From UBA2040 sp041674745 (GTDB lineage: Bacteria > Bacteroidota > Bacteroidia > Flavobacteriales_D > Crocinitomicaceae): DNA of 64,000 nt. Of the stretch, positions 25,619 to 33,853 are shown in pieces. The DNA lies in the NCBI GenBank assembly GCA_041674745.1, contig JBAYVD010000009.1:76753-140752 (forward strand). Direction: 5' to 3'. The translations under genes were made by a program, and so were the position numbers. The stretch's first letter is position 1; each line of letters begins with the position of its first letter. Below the pieces are notes generated by a model. The model ran no database searches. It was not told where the DNA came from and worked only from the letters and a program-made list of their open reading frames with translations.

Positions 25619-26583
25619 ATTCCAAAGTCCAAGTTCAACATATCTCCAATATCTTCACCGGTAGCATCTTTGTAATTATTTTCAGTTTGCTCCAATTGAT
25701 CAAAATTGATGTTCCCTTTCAATTCAATTTTGTTCATCATTAGTTGCAAGGTTCGGACAGCTGCCCAAGGAAAACCAAAACCCAAGGTGAAAACAATGGT
25801 CAGTGCATTCAGTAAATCAGTGACCAAAAAGTCCATTCCCTTTGCAGTGTATTCCAATTGAATTTTCTGATCATTCAATTCCAACCAAGAATTTTCAATG
25901 TGATATGCATAAAGATCTCTTCTCCACCAAAATGAATAAATGCCAAGGGTTACGAGTGTCAACAAATAACCCGTGATGATAAGTCCGAAATAGGTTCCAC
26001 CATCTCCCTTGAACTTAAATTGTGCGCTTCCCATTTTCACGTTGCTAACAGCATAGGTGCGCAATTTAATTGTCATCCAAGCACCGTAAATTCCAAACGT
26101 AATCAGCGTTAAAAAGGCCCATCCAATAAATTTTTGAATTAACTCAACACGATTTCCGCGGTACCCAAAACGTATTCCTCTCCAGGTAGTTCGTGACATG
26201 CGGTATTTTAAAGTACCATGAATGGCAAATGGAATCAACGCAAACATCACCAAATAAATGATGAAAATGAAAAAGATACTATTGAATAGATAAACCAAGC
26301 CCGCAATTATTCCAAAAATCACAAGAAGTCCCGCTATGGCAATCAACATACCTTTGAACATTTCTTTACCCGTACCACTAAATTTGAAACGATTTTTTTC
26401 TAGTTCGGTGTTTCCATAAATGTATTGTAAGCGATTGGCTTTGGCCCAAGGATAATAAATTCCGAGAGTAACTACCGTTAGTAACCAGTTGACAATGAAA
26501 ATGCTAAAAAATTCTTTTCCATTTCCAATAAATTTAAAATCGTACGTTTTGTTTTCACTGAGTGAAGTGTGGTTTGTTTCCAT
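25615..26583 (-). CDS. DUF898 (YjgN-like) membrane protein
   Basis: A 322-residue polytopic protein with two internal copies of the DUF898 pattern: F.G.GKE.F / YPWAKANRLQYIYGNTEL and F.GDGGTYFGLII / YSFWWRRDLYAYHIENS, plus LVTLGIYYPW repeated three times as the segment at each helix end. About six membrane spans are visible. YjgN-type genes often precede an M48 protease gene, as here (4-base overlap), which suggests a joint envelope role. The function is not known. Confidence 0.88.
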   Translation of the reverse strand: METNHTSLSENKTYDFKFIGNGKEFFSIFIVNWLLTVVTLGIYYPWAKANRLQYIYGNTELEKNRFKFSGTGKEMFKGMLIAIAGLLVIFGIIAGLVYLFNSIFFIFIIYLVMFALIPFAIHGTLKYRMSRTTWRGIRFGYRGNRVELIQKFIGWAFLTLITFGIYGAWMTIKLRTYAVSNVKMGSAQFKFKGDGGTYFGLIITGYLLTLVTLGIYSFWWRRDLYAYHIENSWLELNDQKIQLEYTAKGMDFLVTDLLNALTIVFTLGFGFPWAAVRTLQLMMNKIELKGNINFDQLEQTENNYKDATGEDIGDMLNLDFGI

Positions 26584-26673
26584 AGAATATTATTTGGCAA
26601 AACGAATATAAAAAACTTTTCTGGTCTTGGTTAATATTTAACTGATTTCGTGAGTTTTTCCTACTTTTAAATC

Positions 26674-27027
26674 ATGCAAATCAAGCTTTCGGAACAAAAC
26701 AAAGATTTTTTTCAACGGGTTTACGAAGTCGTACGATTGATTCCAGAAGGAAAAGTAACGAATTACGGAGCGATCGCGCGGTTCTTGGGAACGGGAAAAT
26801 CAAGCAGAATGGTCGGCTGGGCGATGAATGCGGCGCACAGTTTACCGGATGTTCCGGCACACAGAGTGGTCAACCGGATTGGTTTATTGACGGGTGCAGC
26901 CCATTTCAGCACACCGACTCAAATGCAAGAGCTTTTGGAAGCCGAAGGTGTAGTTGTAGAAGACAATCAAATTCAAAATTTCCAAACACATTTTTGGAAT
27001 CCGATGGATGAACTGCAAATTGATTAA
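26674..27027 (+). CDS. Alkyltransferase-like (ATL) protein, Cys-less MGMT homologue
   Basis: A 117-residue protein with the DNA-binding domain of O6-methylguanine methyltransferase: VRLIPEGKVTNYGAIARFLGTG, SRMVGWAMNAAHSLPDVPAHRVVNR. The methyl-accepting cysteine of PCHR is replaced by alanine (PAHR, A62). That defines ATL proteins, which bind alkylated guanine and hand it to nucleotide excision repair without removing it. It opens a plus-strand run with the epimerase-like and carotenoid genes (9-base gap); a functional link to these is not obvious. Confidence 0.92.
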   Translation: MQIKLSEQNKDFFQRVYEVVRLIPEGKVTNYGAIARFLGTGKSSRMVGWAMNAAHSLPDVPAHRVVNRIGLLTGAAHFSTPTQMQELLEAEGVVVEDNQIQNFQTHFWNPMDELQID

Positions 27028-27036
27028 TTTTATCGA

Positions 27037-28038
27037 ATGGTAATTGTAATCGGTGGAACGGGATTGGTAGGAAGTCATTTGCTGTGCGAATTGGCAAAAA
27101 CGGAAAGCGCCATTCATGCCAGTTATCAAACCAAAGCCAAAATCAAAAAAGTAAAAGCGCTTTTTGACTATTATTTTGGTTCAGAAGCCGAGGCAAATTG
27201 GCAGAAAATCACATGGGTCCAAGTTTCAATAAACGATCTTGTTTCCCTCGAAGATTTAATTTCTCCAGGAGATGAGGTATATCATTGTGCTGCTTTGGTG
27301 TCTTTTAATCGCAATGATTTCAATCGGTTGATGAAGATCAATCGGGAAGGTACAAGCAATGTGGTGAATGTTTGCTTGGATAAGAAAATTAAGAAATTAG
27401 CTTATGTAAGTTCTACTTCGGCGATCAGCGGCGGGAATGAAAAAGAGGTTTCTGAAAAAACGAAATGGAAAAAATCGGATGACACCAGCGCTTATTCCAT
27501 TAGCAAATATGGCGCAGAGCGAGAAGTATGGCGCGCAATCAACGAAGGACTTTCAGCTGTAATTGTCAATCCGTCTGTTATTTTAGGTGCTGGCGACTGG
27601 AAAGAAAGTTCCCTTACGATTTTGCAACAGATGAAAAAAGGATTGTCTTTTTACCCGCCAGGATCCAACGCCATTGTGGACGCGCGAGATGTGGCAACCT
27701 GCCTCCGCGAGCTAATGAAAAGTGATATTGAAGAAGAACGATTTTTATTGATCGGTGAAAATGTCACCTTCAAAACCTTGTTCGATAAAATTGCGGCCCG
27801 AATGGGGAAAAAACCGCCCAAAATAGCCGTTGGTTATGTGGGACTGACCATTGCGAGACTTTTGATGCAATTTTTTTCCTTCCTTTTGTTCCGAAAAACA
27901 CCCATTACTGCAGAGACGGTGAACAGTTCCCTTTCTTCCACTGTTTATGCCAATGAGAAAATTAAAACAGCGATTGGTCATCGTTTTTATTCCTTAGAAG
28001 AAACGATTGACAACGCCGTGAAAGGTAAAATCAATTAA
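27037..28038 (+). CDS. NAD(P)-dependent epimerase/dehydratase-like (SDR) protein
   Basis: A 333-residue extended short-chain dehydrogenase. MVIVIGGTGLVGSHLL is the nucleotide-binding motif, YHCAALVSF and AYVSSTSAI follow, and the catalytic YSISKYGAE (Tyr-x3-Lys) is at about residue 150. It resembles dihydroflavonol-4-reductase-like proteins of unknown substrate. It is 2 bases upstream of the CruF gene, so it may act on a carotenoid or polyketide-like product, but no direct evidence supports that. Confidence 0.85.
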   Translation: MVIVIGGTGLVGSHLLCELAKTESAIHASYQTKAKIKKVKALFDYYFGSEAEANWQKITWVQVSINDLVSLEDLISPGDEVYHCAALVSFNRNDFNRLMKINREGTSNVVNVCLDKKIKKLAYVSSTSAISGGNEKEVSEKTKWKKSDDTSAYSISKYGAEREVWRAINEGLSAVIVNPSVILGAGDWKESSLTILQQMKKGLSFYPPGSNAIVDARDVATCLRELMKSDIEEERFLLIGENVTFKTLFDKIAARMGKKPPKIAVGYVGLTIARLLMQFFSFLLFRKTPITAETVNSSLSSTVYANEKIKTAIGHRFYSLEETIDNAVKGKIN

Positions 28039-28040
28039 AC

Positions 28041-28700
28041 ATGGAAAAAACGCCCGAAGTAACCGTTCAGAAATGGCATCAATCCGAACGATTTTGGATT
28101 GTATTTATCGCCATTTTTTATGCTGTAGGCATGGTAGGTATTTCCAATGAAAATTGGAAAACAATTATTGTTCCATTGAGCTCCGCGCACCTTTTCTTAA
28201 CTTTTTGGGTTTTGTATTTTTCACGTCGAGGCAAAAAAGATCAATTCTTGCTCTATGCTTTTTTACTTTTTTTAATCGGAGTTTTTGTTGAAATCATCGG
28301 AACCAAAACGGGATGGCTTTTTGGCAATTATGCGTATGGTAAAACGCTTGGATGGAAAATACTCGGTGTTCCCGCGATTATTGGTGTCAACTGGGCAACC
28401 ATGGTCATCTGTTCTTCCTCCTGGGTATCTAATTGGAATACAACTATTTGGTGGAAGGCCATTGCTGCTGCTTTGATTATGACTGGTCTGGATTTTTTAA
28501 TAGAACCAGTTGCTATGCAATTGGATTTTTGGCAATGGGAAAACGATACCGTACCTTTTTACAATTACGTCTGTTGGTTTGTAATTTCCATCCCAATGCA
28601 TTTATTTTATATAAAATGGAACATCGTGGAGAACAATAGTGTGCCGAAATCTGTTTATGTATTGATGCTTGTCTTTTTTGTTGTTTTAAATTGGAAATAA
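28041..28700 (+). CDS. Carotenoid biosynthesis protein, CruF-type (DUF422)
   Basis: A 219-residue polytopic protein with about seven hydrophobic segments and the family motifs FLIGVFVEIIGTKTGWLFG (a histidine-less variant), NYAYGKTLGWKILGVP, GVNWATM and DFLIEPVAMQLDFWQW. CruF is a 1',2'-hydratase of gamma-carotene and related pigments in other bacteria; many Bacteroidota carry this gene in carotenoid loci without assay. It ends with TAATG overlapping the crtZ start. Confidence 0.85.
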   Translation: MEKTPEVTVQKWHQSERFWIVFIAIFYAVGMVGISNENWKTIIVPLSSAHLFLTFWVLYFSRRGKKDQFLLYAFLLFLIGVFVEIIGTKTGWLFGNYAYGKTLGWKILGVPAIIGVNWATMVICSSSWVSNWNTTIWWKAIAAALIMTGLDFLIEPVAMQLDFWQWENDTVPFYNYVCWFVISIPMHLFYIKWNIVENNSVPKSVYVLMLVFFVVLNWK

Positions 28701-29173
28701 TGTATTGGTGGGGACCAATTGTATTGCTTTTATCGTTTGCGTTTATGGAATTCGTGGCTTGGTTAGCCCACAAATACCTGATGCATGGATTTTTATGGCA
28801 TTTCCACAAAGACCACCACGATACCCACGAAGGATTTTTTGAGCGCAACGACATTTTCTTTTTAATTTTCGCCATTCCTTCAGCGTTGTGTATATTTATC
28901 GGAATGAAAAACGCTTTTTATGTTCCCGTTTGGATTGGTTTTGGAATTGCACTGTACGGAGCGGCTTATTTCTTTTTGCATGATATTTTTATTCACCGTC
29001 GTTTTTCTTTTTTAAAGGATATTGATCATCCATATTTTATCGCCATACGCAAAGCCCATAAAATACATCACAAGAATAGATACAAAGAGCACGGAAAACA
29101 TTTTGGTATGTTGCTCGTTCCATTCAAGTATTACAAAGAAGCCCGAGCCGTATATTACCGCAAATACAAATAA
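28700..29173 (+). CDS. crtZ: Beta-carotene hydroxylase (CrtZ type)
   Basis: A 157-residue membrane di-iron hydroxylase. I use the ATG at 28700, which shares one base with the CruF stop. His clusters HKYLMHGFLWHFHKDHHDTHEG, FLHDIFIHRRF and AHKIHHKNRYKEHG are as in CrtZ. It adds hydroxyl groups to beta-rings, giving zeaxanthin-like pigments. It lies between CruF and the lycopene cyclase gene, as expected of a pigment operon. Confidence 0.9.
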   Translation: MYWWGPIVLLLSFAFMEFVAWLAHKYLMHGFLWHFHKDHHDTHEGFFERNDIFFLIFAIPSALCIFIGMKNAFYVPVWIGFGIALYGAAYFFLHDIFIHRRFSFLKDIDHPYFIAIRKAHKIHHKNRYKEHGKHFGMLLVPFKYYKEARAVYYRKYK

Positions 29174-29175
29174 CC

Positions 29176-29868
29176 ATGAGTTTGTATTTCATCGTTATTC
29201 TTGCCACAATTGCCGGACCATTTCTGCTGAGTTTTGATAAGAAAATTCATTTCTACACATTTTGGAAATTCCTTTTTCCAGCCATAGTTATGGTTTCTGT
29301 TCCCTTTATCATTTGGGACGAGATTTTTACGCAGTGGGGACTTTGGGGATTTACACCCCATTATCTGCAAGGTTGGTATCTGGGTCATTTACCATTGGAA
29401 GAAATCTGTTTTTTCTTGTTTGTACCCTATGCTTGCGTCTTTATTTACGAAGTGATCAAGGGTTATTTTCCAAATTTTCAGTCCCGAATTTTCACCCATT
29501 ATTTTGCTTTCGGGTTTACTTTATTGGCCTTTTCATTGGGTATTTTCTTCGTGAACAACTTGTACACCGCCGTTGCTTGTATCATGGCAGCCATCCTGAC
29601 GGTTGGCATCTACTTTTTAAGAAAAGAAGTCTGGTTTCCAAGGTTTGTTGTTTCGTTCTTTATTGTTCAAATACCCTTTTTCTTGGTAAATGGTATTTTA
29701 ACTGGGATGTTTACTGAAAATCCCATAGTATGGTACAACAATGCCGAAACCATTGGCTATCGATTCGGAACCATACCGATTGAGGATATTTTTTACAACT
29801 ATTCCATGCTCCTATTGGTTTTCTTTTTCTATGAACTATTTAAGAAAAAAAGGAGCGAAATCGAATAA
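29176..29868 (+). CDS. Lycopene cyclase, fused CrtYc-CrtYd domains
   Basis: A 230-residue protein made of two tandem lycopene cyclase domains. The first has EIFTQWGLWGF and HLPLEEICFFLFVP; the second has ENPIVWYNNAET and TIPIEDIFYNYSMLL. Six or seven hydrophobic spans are visible. In actinobacteria the halves are separate genes (crtYc and crtYd); fusion is usual in Bacteroidota and archaea. It starts 2 bases after crtZ, and its stop is 2 bases from the stop of the convergent hydrolase gene. Confidence 0.9.
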   Translation: MSLYFIVILATIAGPFLLSFDKKIHFYTFWKFLFPAIVMVSVPFIIWDEIFTQWGLWGFTPHYLQGWYLGHLPLEEICFFLFVPYACVFIYEVIKGYFPNFQSRIFTHYFAFGFTLLAFSLGIFFVNNLYTAVACIMAAILTVGIYFLRKEVWFPRFVVSFFIVQIPFFLVNGILTGMFTENPIVWYNNAETIGYRFGTIPIEDIFYNYSMLLLVFFFYELFKKKRSEIE

Positions 29869-29870
29869 AT

Positions 29871-31961
29871 TTATTTTGCCAAGGCATCATCCAGTGTTTT
29901 TCCTTTCCCTATAAATTTGATTTTAAAGGAAACATCAGGATTGGTATTGTCTAGATTGGGTACATAAATAATCAAATCCCGAAAGATGTTGGCACTGACG
30001 AATTGGATTCCAGCAATCGGTTGCATGGAATCATTTGCACCGGTGCTGAAAAATTCAATGCGGTACCAGCATTTGTTTTTTCCACGACCACCATTTATAT
30101 TCTCTACTTTGAAAGTGGGATTTTGGATGATGCTTGGAGAATTTATGGGTTGAGCACCCCCTTTGTCGGTGTAATTGTCTTTGTGAAAGTCACGTTCATA
30201 ATCTCTTGGCTCGTCTTTTCTGCCGATTATGTAGCCTCCACCCACAACGCATGGAGTTGCCAAGTTACTGCTATCTAGTAAACTTTGAATACATGGATTT
30301 GTTGCCGCTTCGTTTCGCCAATAGTAGGTGGCATTGTGCAACCAACCGAGGATACGCTCTTTGTTTTCGCTCACCAATTGAAAACTTTCTAATTTTCTTT
30401 TGCTGTCGTTTGCATCCGTCCAGCGTTGCGGATGGTATTTCATACCCTTTCGGTCTTCTCCCTGGAAAAAATCACTCACAGCCTTTAAATCATGGTTGTA
30501 CGCTAAGTCAAACACGCCTCGATCGTACCACCAATCCAAACCGGTGCCAACATCTCCCATGAAGGCTGTCGCCCAAATACTATTGTGAAACTCTACTTTG
30601 GTACAACAATAAATGGGAAGTTTATCATCGTTGACACCCATTTCTTCAATGATAACAGGTTTTTGGTACAAATCCCAAAAATCATTTACCTGTTCATACC
30701 GTTTTTCATAATTGGCTTTTTTGACTGTACTGTAAAGATGAACCGACACGACATCCGAATTTTTGAAAAATCCGTTGAAATTCAATTTGCTTTCCAAACT
30801 GCTCAAGCGACCGTAAGAATTGGAGAACAGTTCTGTTGGTTTCAATTCATCCAAGATGTATTTTTTTTGGTCGAGGTACCAATTCAAAACAAGATTGATT
30901 CCTTCTTTTTCAGAAATTCCTTCTTGTTCCACGATGATGTCATAAAATCGCTCAATTTCGGAGTAACCGAAAAAACTCCAATAAGGACTTTGTCCCCAAC
31001 GAGAATAGAGGTACCGTAAATTATTTTTTTGCCATTTTAGCGCCTCGGGATTGGTGTAATATTCACTGATGTTTTTGAGATCCAACGCTTTTCTGTAGGG
31101 ATTATTTTTCCAATTTGACACCCCCCAATCAGGACCAATTAATTCAACATGGTGGCGGAAAATAATATAGTAAATTTCCAAATCTTCCGCTTTCTGTAAC
31201 AAGCGATCGAAGGCGAACATTTCATCTTGTTTTTCGGTGTAATTACGCATATCTTGCCAGTCCGGCAAACTATTTTGAGCTCCAATTTCAAATCGCGCAA
31301 AGTTTCCTTTTTGATCGGCATGCAGTTGAACGGCATTCATGTGATTGCTATTGTCCTCAGGTTTGTAGCCAAATGCGCCCCAATTGGAAATATTCATGCC
31401 AATCACAGGAAAGTCTTCTCCTGATTGCGCATAGGATAAATAACGATCGGCATCTGTGCCCGTTTTTGTTACAGTGATGGGACCTCGATGCACTGAATTG
31501 TTGGTGAGGAACGACAGTTCGAATTTTTGTGTTTCTTGAAGCGATGGGCATTTTACCACAATGTTGACTTTCCAGTTCCCTACTTCATCGGGTGCAAAAC
31601 GCAAGCGCCAAGGATATTTGGTCGTTTGTTTGACAAAGACATTGTTTTTGAGGTCTTCTTTAAACTCTTCGTAATAAAAACCATAACGCCGATGCATTTT
31701 GCCACTCGGTGCTACGAAAAAAGCGGTAAAGTCCAATTGTTCAGGATCATATGGATTAATACCTGTATTCTTTGTTTCTAGGAATTCAATAATTTTCTGT
31801 TGAATAGTTGCTTTCAGGGTGAACCCAATTTCAAGGGTTTGGTTTTTCAACGCAATTTTTTCGTTTCCTTTTGGAGTGAACCATTTTAAGTCATTTTGGG
31901 CGCCTGCCGAAAGGAATACAAAAAGGAAAATGGAGAAGGTGAAAAACTGGATGGTTCTCAT
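29871..31961 (-). CDS. Secreted glycoside hydrolase with DUF5060 domain
   Basis: A 696-residue protein with signal peptide (1-21, SAGAQ). An N-terminal beta domain (~30-170, EIGFTLKAT, WRLRFAPDEVGNW) matches DUF5060. A TIM-barrel of the GH-A type follows, with FARFEIG, a probable acid/base Glu in GYSEIERF and a likely nucleophile Glu in PVIIEEMGV. A C-terminal beta-domain (~560-696) may bind collagen or glycan. It probably acts on a plant or bacterial polysaccharide in the periplasm or outside. The CCTKVEFHN segment has paired cysteines. It is convergent with the carotenoid genes. Confidence 0.8.
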   Translation of the reverse strand: MRTIQFFTFSIFLFVFLSAGAQNDLKWFTPKGNEKIALKNQTLEIGFTLKATIQQKIIEFLETKNTGINPYDPEQLDFTAFFVAPSGKMHRRYGFYYEEFKEDLKNNVFVKQTTKYPWRLRFAPDEVGNWKVNIVVKCPSLQETQKFELSFLTNNSVHRGPITVTKTGTDADRYLSYAQSGEDFPVIGMNISNWGAFGYKPEDNSNHMNAVQLHADQKGNFARFEIGAQNSLPDWQDMRNYTEKQDEMFAFDRLLQKAEDLEIYYIIFRHHVELIGPDWGVSNWKNNPYRKALDLKNISEYYTNPEALKWQKNNLRYLYSRWGQSPYWSFFGYSEIERFYDIIVEQEGISEKEGINLVLNWYLDQKKYILDELKPTELFSNSYGRLSSLESKLNFNGFFKNSDVVSVHLYSTVKKANYEKRYEQVNDFWDLYQKPVIIEEMGVNDDKLPIYCCTKVEFHNSIWATAFMGDVGTGLDWWYDRGVFDLAYNHDLKAVSDFFQGEDRKGMKYHPQRWTDANDSKRKLESFQLVSENKERILGWLHNATYYWRNEAATNPCIQSLLDSSNLATPCVVGGGYIIGRKDEPRDYERDFHKDNYTDKGGAQPINSPSIIQNPTFKVENINGGRGKNKCWYRIEFFSTGANDSMQPIAGIQFVSANIFRDLIIYVPNLDNTNPDVSFKIKFIGKGKTLDDALAK

Positions 31962-32024
31962 AGCATAGTTTAAATGAAAAACTAAGATAAGAATTAAAAA
32001 TAGGGAATATAAAATTGTTCTGGA

Positions 32025-32993
32025 TTAATTTTCGCGGGCCAATAAAAAGTCGGCTAAATCGAATAAGTCCTGTTTGTTTTCCTCTGGAACAGCAATGTTT
32101 TTTAATGCTTGAATCCCTTTGTCGAAATGCGCATTCATGAATTTCTCAGCCGCTTGAGGAATGGCCAATCGATCAAAAAGACTGCGCACTTGTTTTACTT
32201 TCAATTCCATATCAGCTTCACTTTCCAGTAGGCTAAACATTTCTAATTGTTCAGGATTCGCTTTTTGCAATGCCAATAAGTATAGCAATGTTTTTTTGTT
32301 AGCCATGACATCACCTCCAATTTGTTTTCCAAATTTATCGGGGTTTCCGTACAAGTCAAGTAAGTCATCTTTGATTTGAAAAGCCAGCCCTAGTTCTTGG
32401 CCAAATTCATACAGCAAATGTCGATTTTCTGCATTCGCCTTGGCAATGATGGCACCCATTTCCAATGCACAACCCAATAAAACGGATGTCTTCAAACGAA
32501 TCATTTCAATGTACTCCTCAATGGATACATCCTTTCTGGATTCAAAATCCATGTCCATTTGCTGGCCTTCACATACTTCAACGGCTGTTTGATTGAATAC
32601 GCGCAACAGTTCGGGTAAGTTTTCTGGATTTTGTTTGCAAATTTCTTGGTAGGCTTTCACCATCAGCACGTCTCCAGACAAAATCGCAATGTTCTCGTTC
32701 CATTTGGTATGTACCGTTTGCATCGATCTTCGAAGCGGGGCAGCATCCATAATGTCGTCATGGATCAACGTAAAATTGTGAAAGAGTTCTACGCTCAACG
32801 CAGCGTGCAATGCATTTTCTGCTTTTCCTCCAAACAATTCGATTCCCATTAAAGTGAGCACGGGACGCATCCGTTTTCCACCAATTTGCATGAAATAGCG
32901 CAAGGGAGCGTAAAGATTTTCAGGGGTTTTTGGCAAATTCCAATCGGAAATGCTTTGAGAAATCATTTCACTGTGACGTTGAAGACTTTCCAT
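32025..32993 (-). CDS. Polyprenyl diphosphate synthase
   Basis: A 322-residue trans-prenyltransferase. The two aspartate-rich motifs are LIHDDIMDAAPLRR and QIKDDLLDLYGN, and GGKRMRPVL binds IPP. The product length is not obvious; the residues just before the first motif (FHNFTL) suggest a medium chain such as geranylgeranyl or longer. It could feed the nearby carotenoid genes or quinone synthesis. Its ATG overlaps the rfbA stop by one base, so the two are in one operon. Confidence 0.93.
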   Translation of the reverse strand: MESLQRHSEMISQSISDWNLPKTPENLYAPLRYFMQIGGKRMRPVLTLMGIELFGGKAENALHAALSVELFHNFTLIHDDIMDAAPLRRSMQTVHTKWNENIAILSGDVLMVKAYQEICKQNPENLPELLRVFNQTAVEVCEGQQMDMDFESRKDVSIEEYIEMIRLKTSVLLGCALEMGAIIAKANAENRHLLYEFGQELGLAFQIKDDLLDLYGNPDKFGKQIGGDVMANKKTLLYLLALQKANPEQLEMFSLLESEADMELKVKQVRSLFDRLAIPQAAEKFMNAHFDKGIQALKNIAVPEENKQDLFDLADFLLAREN

Positions 32994-33853
32994 TATTTCA
33001 ATAGTTCTAGCAAATAATTTCCGTAACCACTTTTCGTCAGTGGTTCAGCAATCGTTGTCAATTCTTCTTTGGTAATCCATTTGTTGCGGTAGGCGATTTC
33101 CTCGATGCATCCAACTTTCAACCCTTGACGATCTTCGATGACTTGAACAAATTGTCCGGCTTGCATCAAAGATTCAAAGGTACCTGTATCCAACCAAGCA
33201 GTTCCTCTATCCAAAACAGCGACTTTCAATTTGCCGCGTTTTAAATATTCGGCATTCACATCGGTGATTTCATACTCACCGCGTGGAGAAGGTTTTAGGT
33301 TCTTAGCGATTTCAATTACATCGTTGTTGTAAAAGTACAAACCAGGTACCGCAAATTTTGATTTGGGGTGAGTAGGCTTTTCTTCGATGGAAATGGCTTT
33401 CATGTTCTCATCAAATTCCACTACGCCGTATCTTCTCGGATCACTTACGTGATACGCGTAGACAACTCCTCCTTCTGGGCGCGTGTTTTCGCGCAAAAGG
33501 TCATCCATACCAACCCCGTAGAAAATGTTGTCACCCAAAATAAGTGCAACATTGTCATCGCCAATAAAGGATTCACCAATCACAAAAGCTTGTGCTAGGC
33601 CATTGGGAATTTCTTGCACGGCATACGTGAATTTACACCCAAGATTTTTACCATCGCCCAACAATTTCTCAAAATGAGGCAGATCGTGGGGCGTTGAAAT
33701 AATCAAAATTTCTCGTATTCCAGCGCTCATTAAAATGGACAATGGATAGTAGATCATCGGTTTGTCGTAAATCGGCATTAATTGCTTACTAACGGCCAAT
33801 GTCAAAGGATGTAGGCGCGTACCAGACCCTCCAGCTAAAATGATTCCTTTCAT
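32993..33853 (-). CDS. rfbA: Glucose-1-phosphate thymidylyltransferase
   Basis: A 286-residue nucleotidyltransferase making dTDP-glucose, the first step to dTDP-rhamnose and other deoxysugars. GIILAGGSGTRLHPLT is the signature, with YDKPMIYYPL, ALILGDNIFYG and YEITDVNAEYL. The rest of the rhamnose pathway (rfbB, rfbC, rfbD) is not in the window. It overlaps the RND gene by 4 bases upstream and the prenyl synthase by 1 base downstream. Confidence 0.94.
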   Translation of the reverse strand: MKGIILAGGSGTRLHPLTLAVSKQLMPIYDKPMIYYPLSILMSAGIREILIISTPHDLPHFEKLLGDGKNLGCKFTYAVQEIPNGLAQAFVIGESFIGDDNVALILGDNIFYGVGMDDLLRENTRPEGGVVYAYHVSDPRRYGVVEFDENMKAISIEEKPTHPKSKFAVPGLYFYNNDVIEIAKNLKPSPRGEYEITDVNAEYLKRGKLKVAVLDRGTAWLDTGTFESLMQAGQFVQVIEDRQGLKVGCIEEIAYRNKWITKEELTTIAEPLTKSGYGNYLLELLK

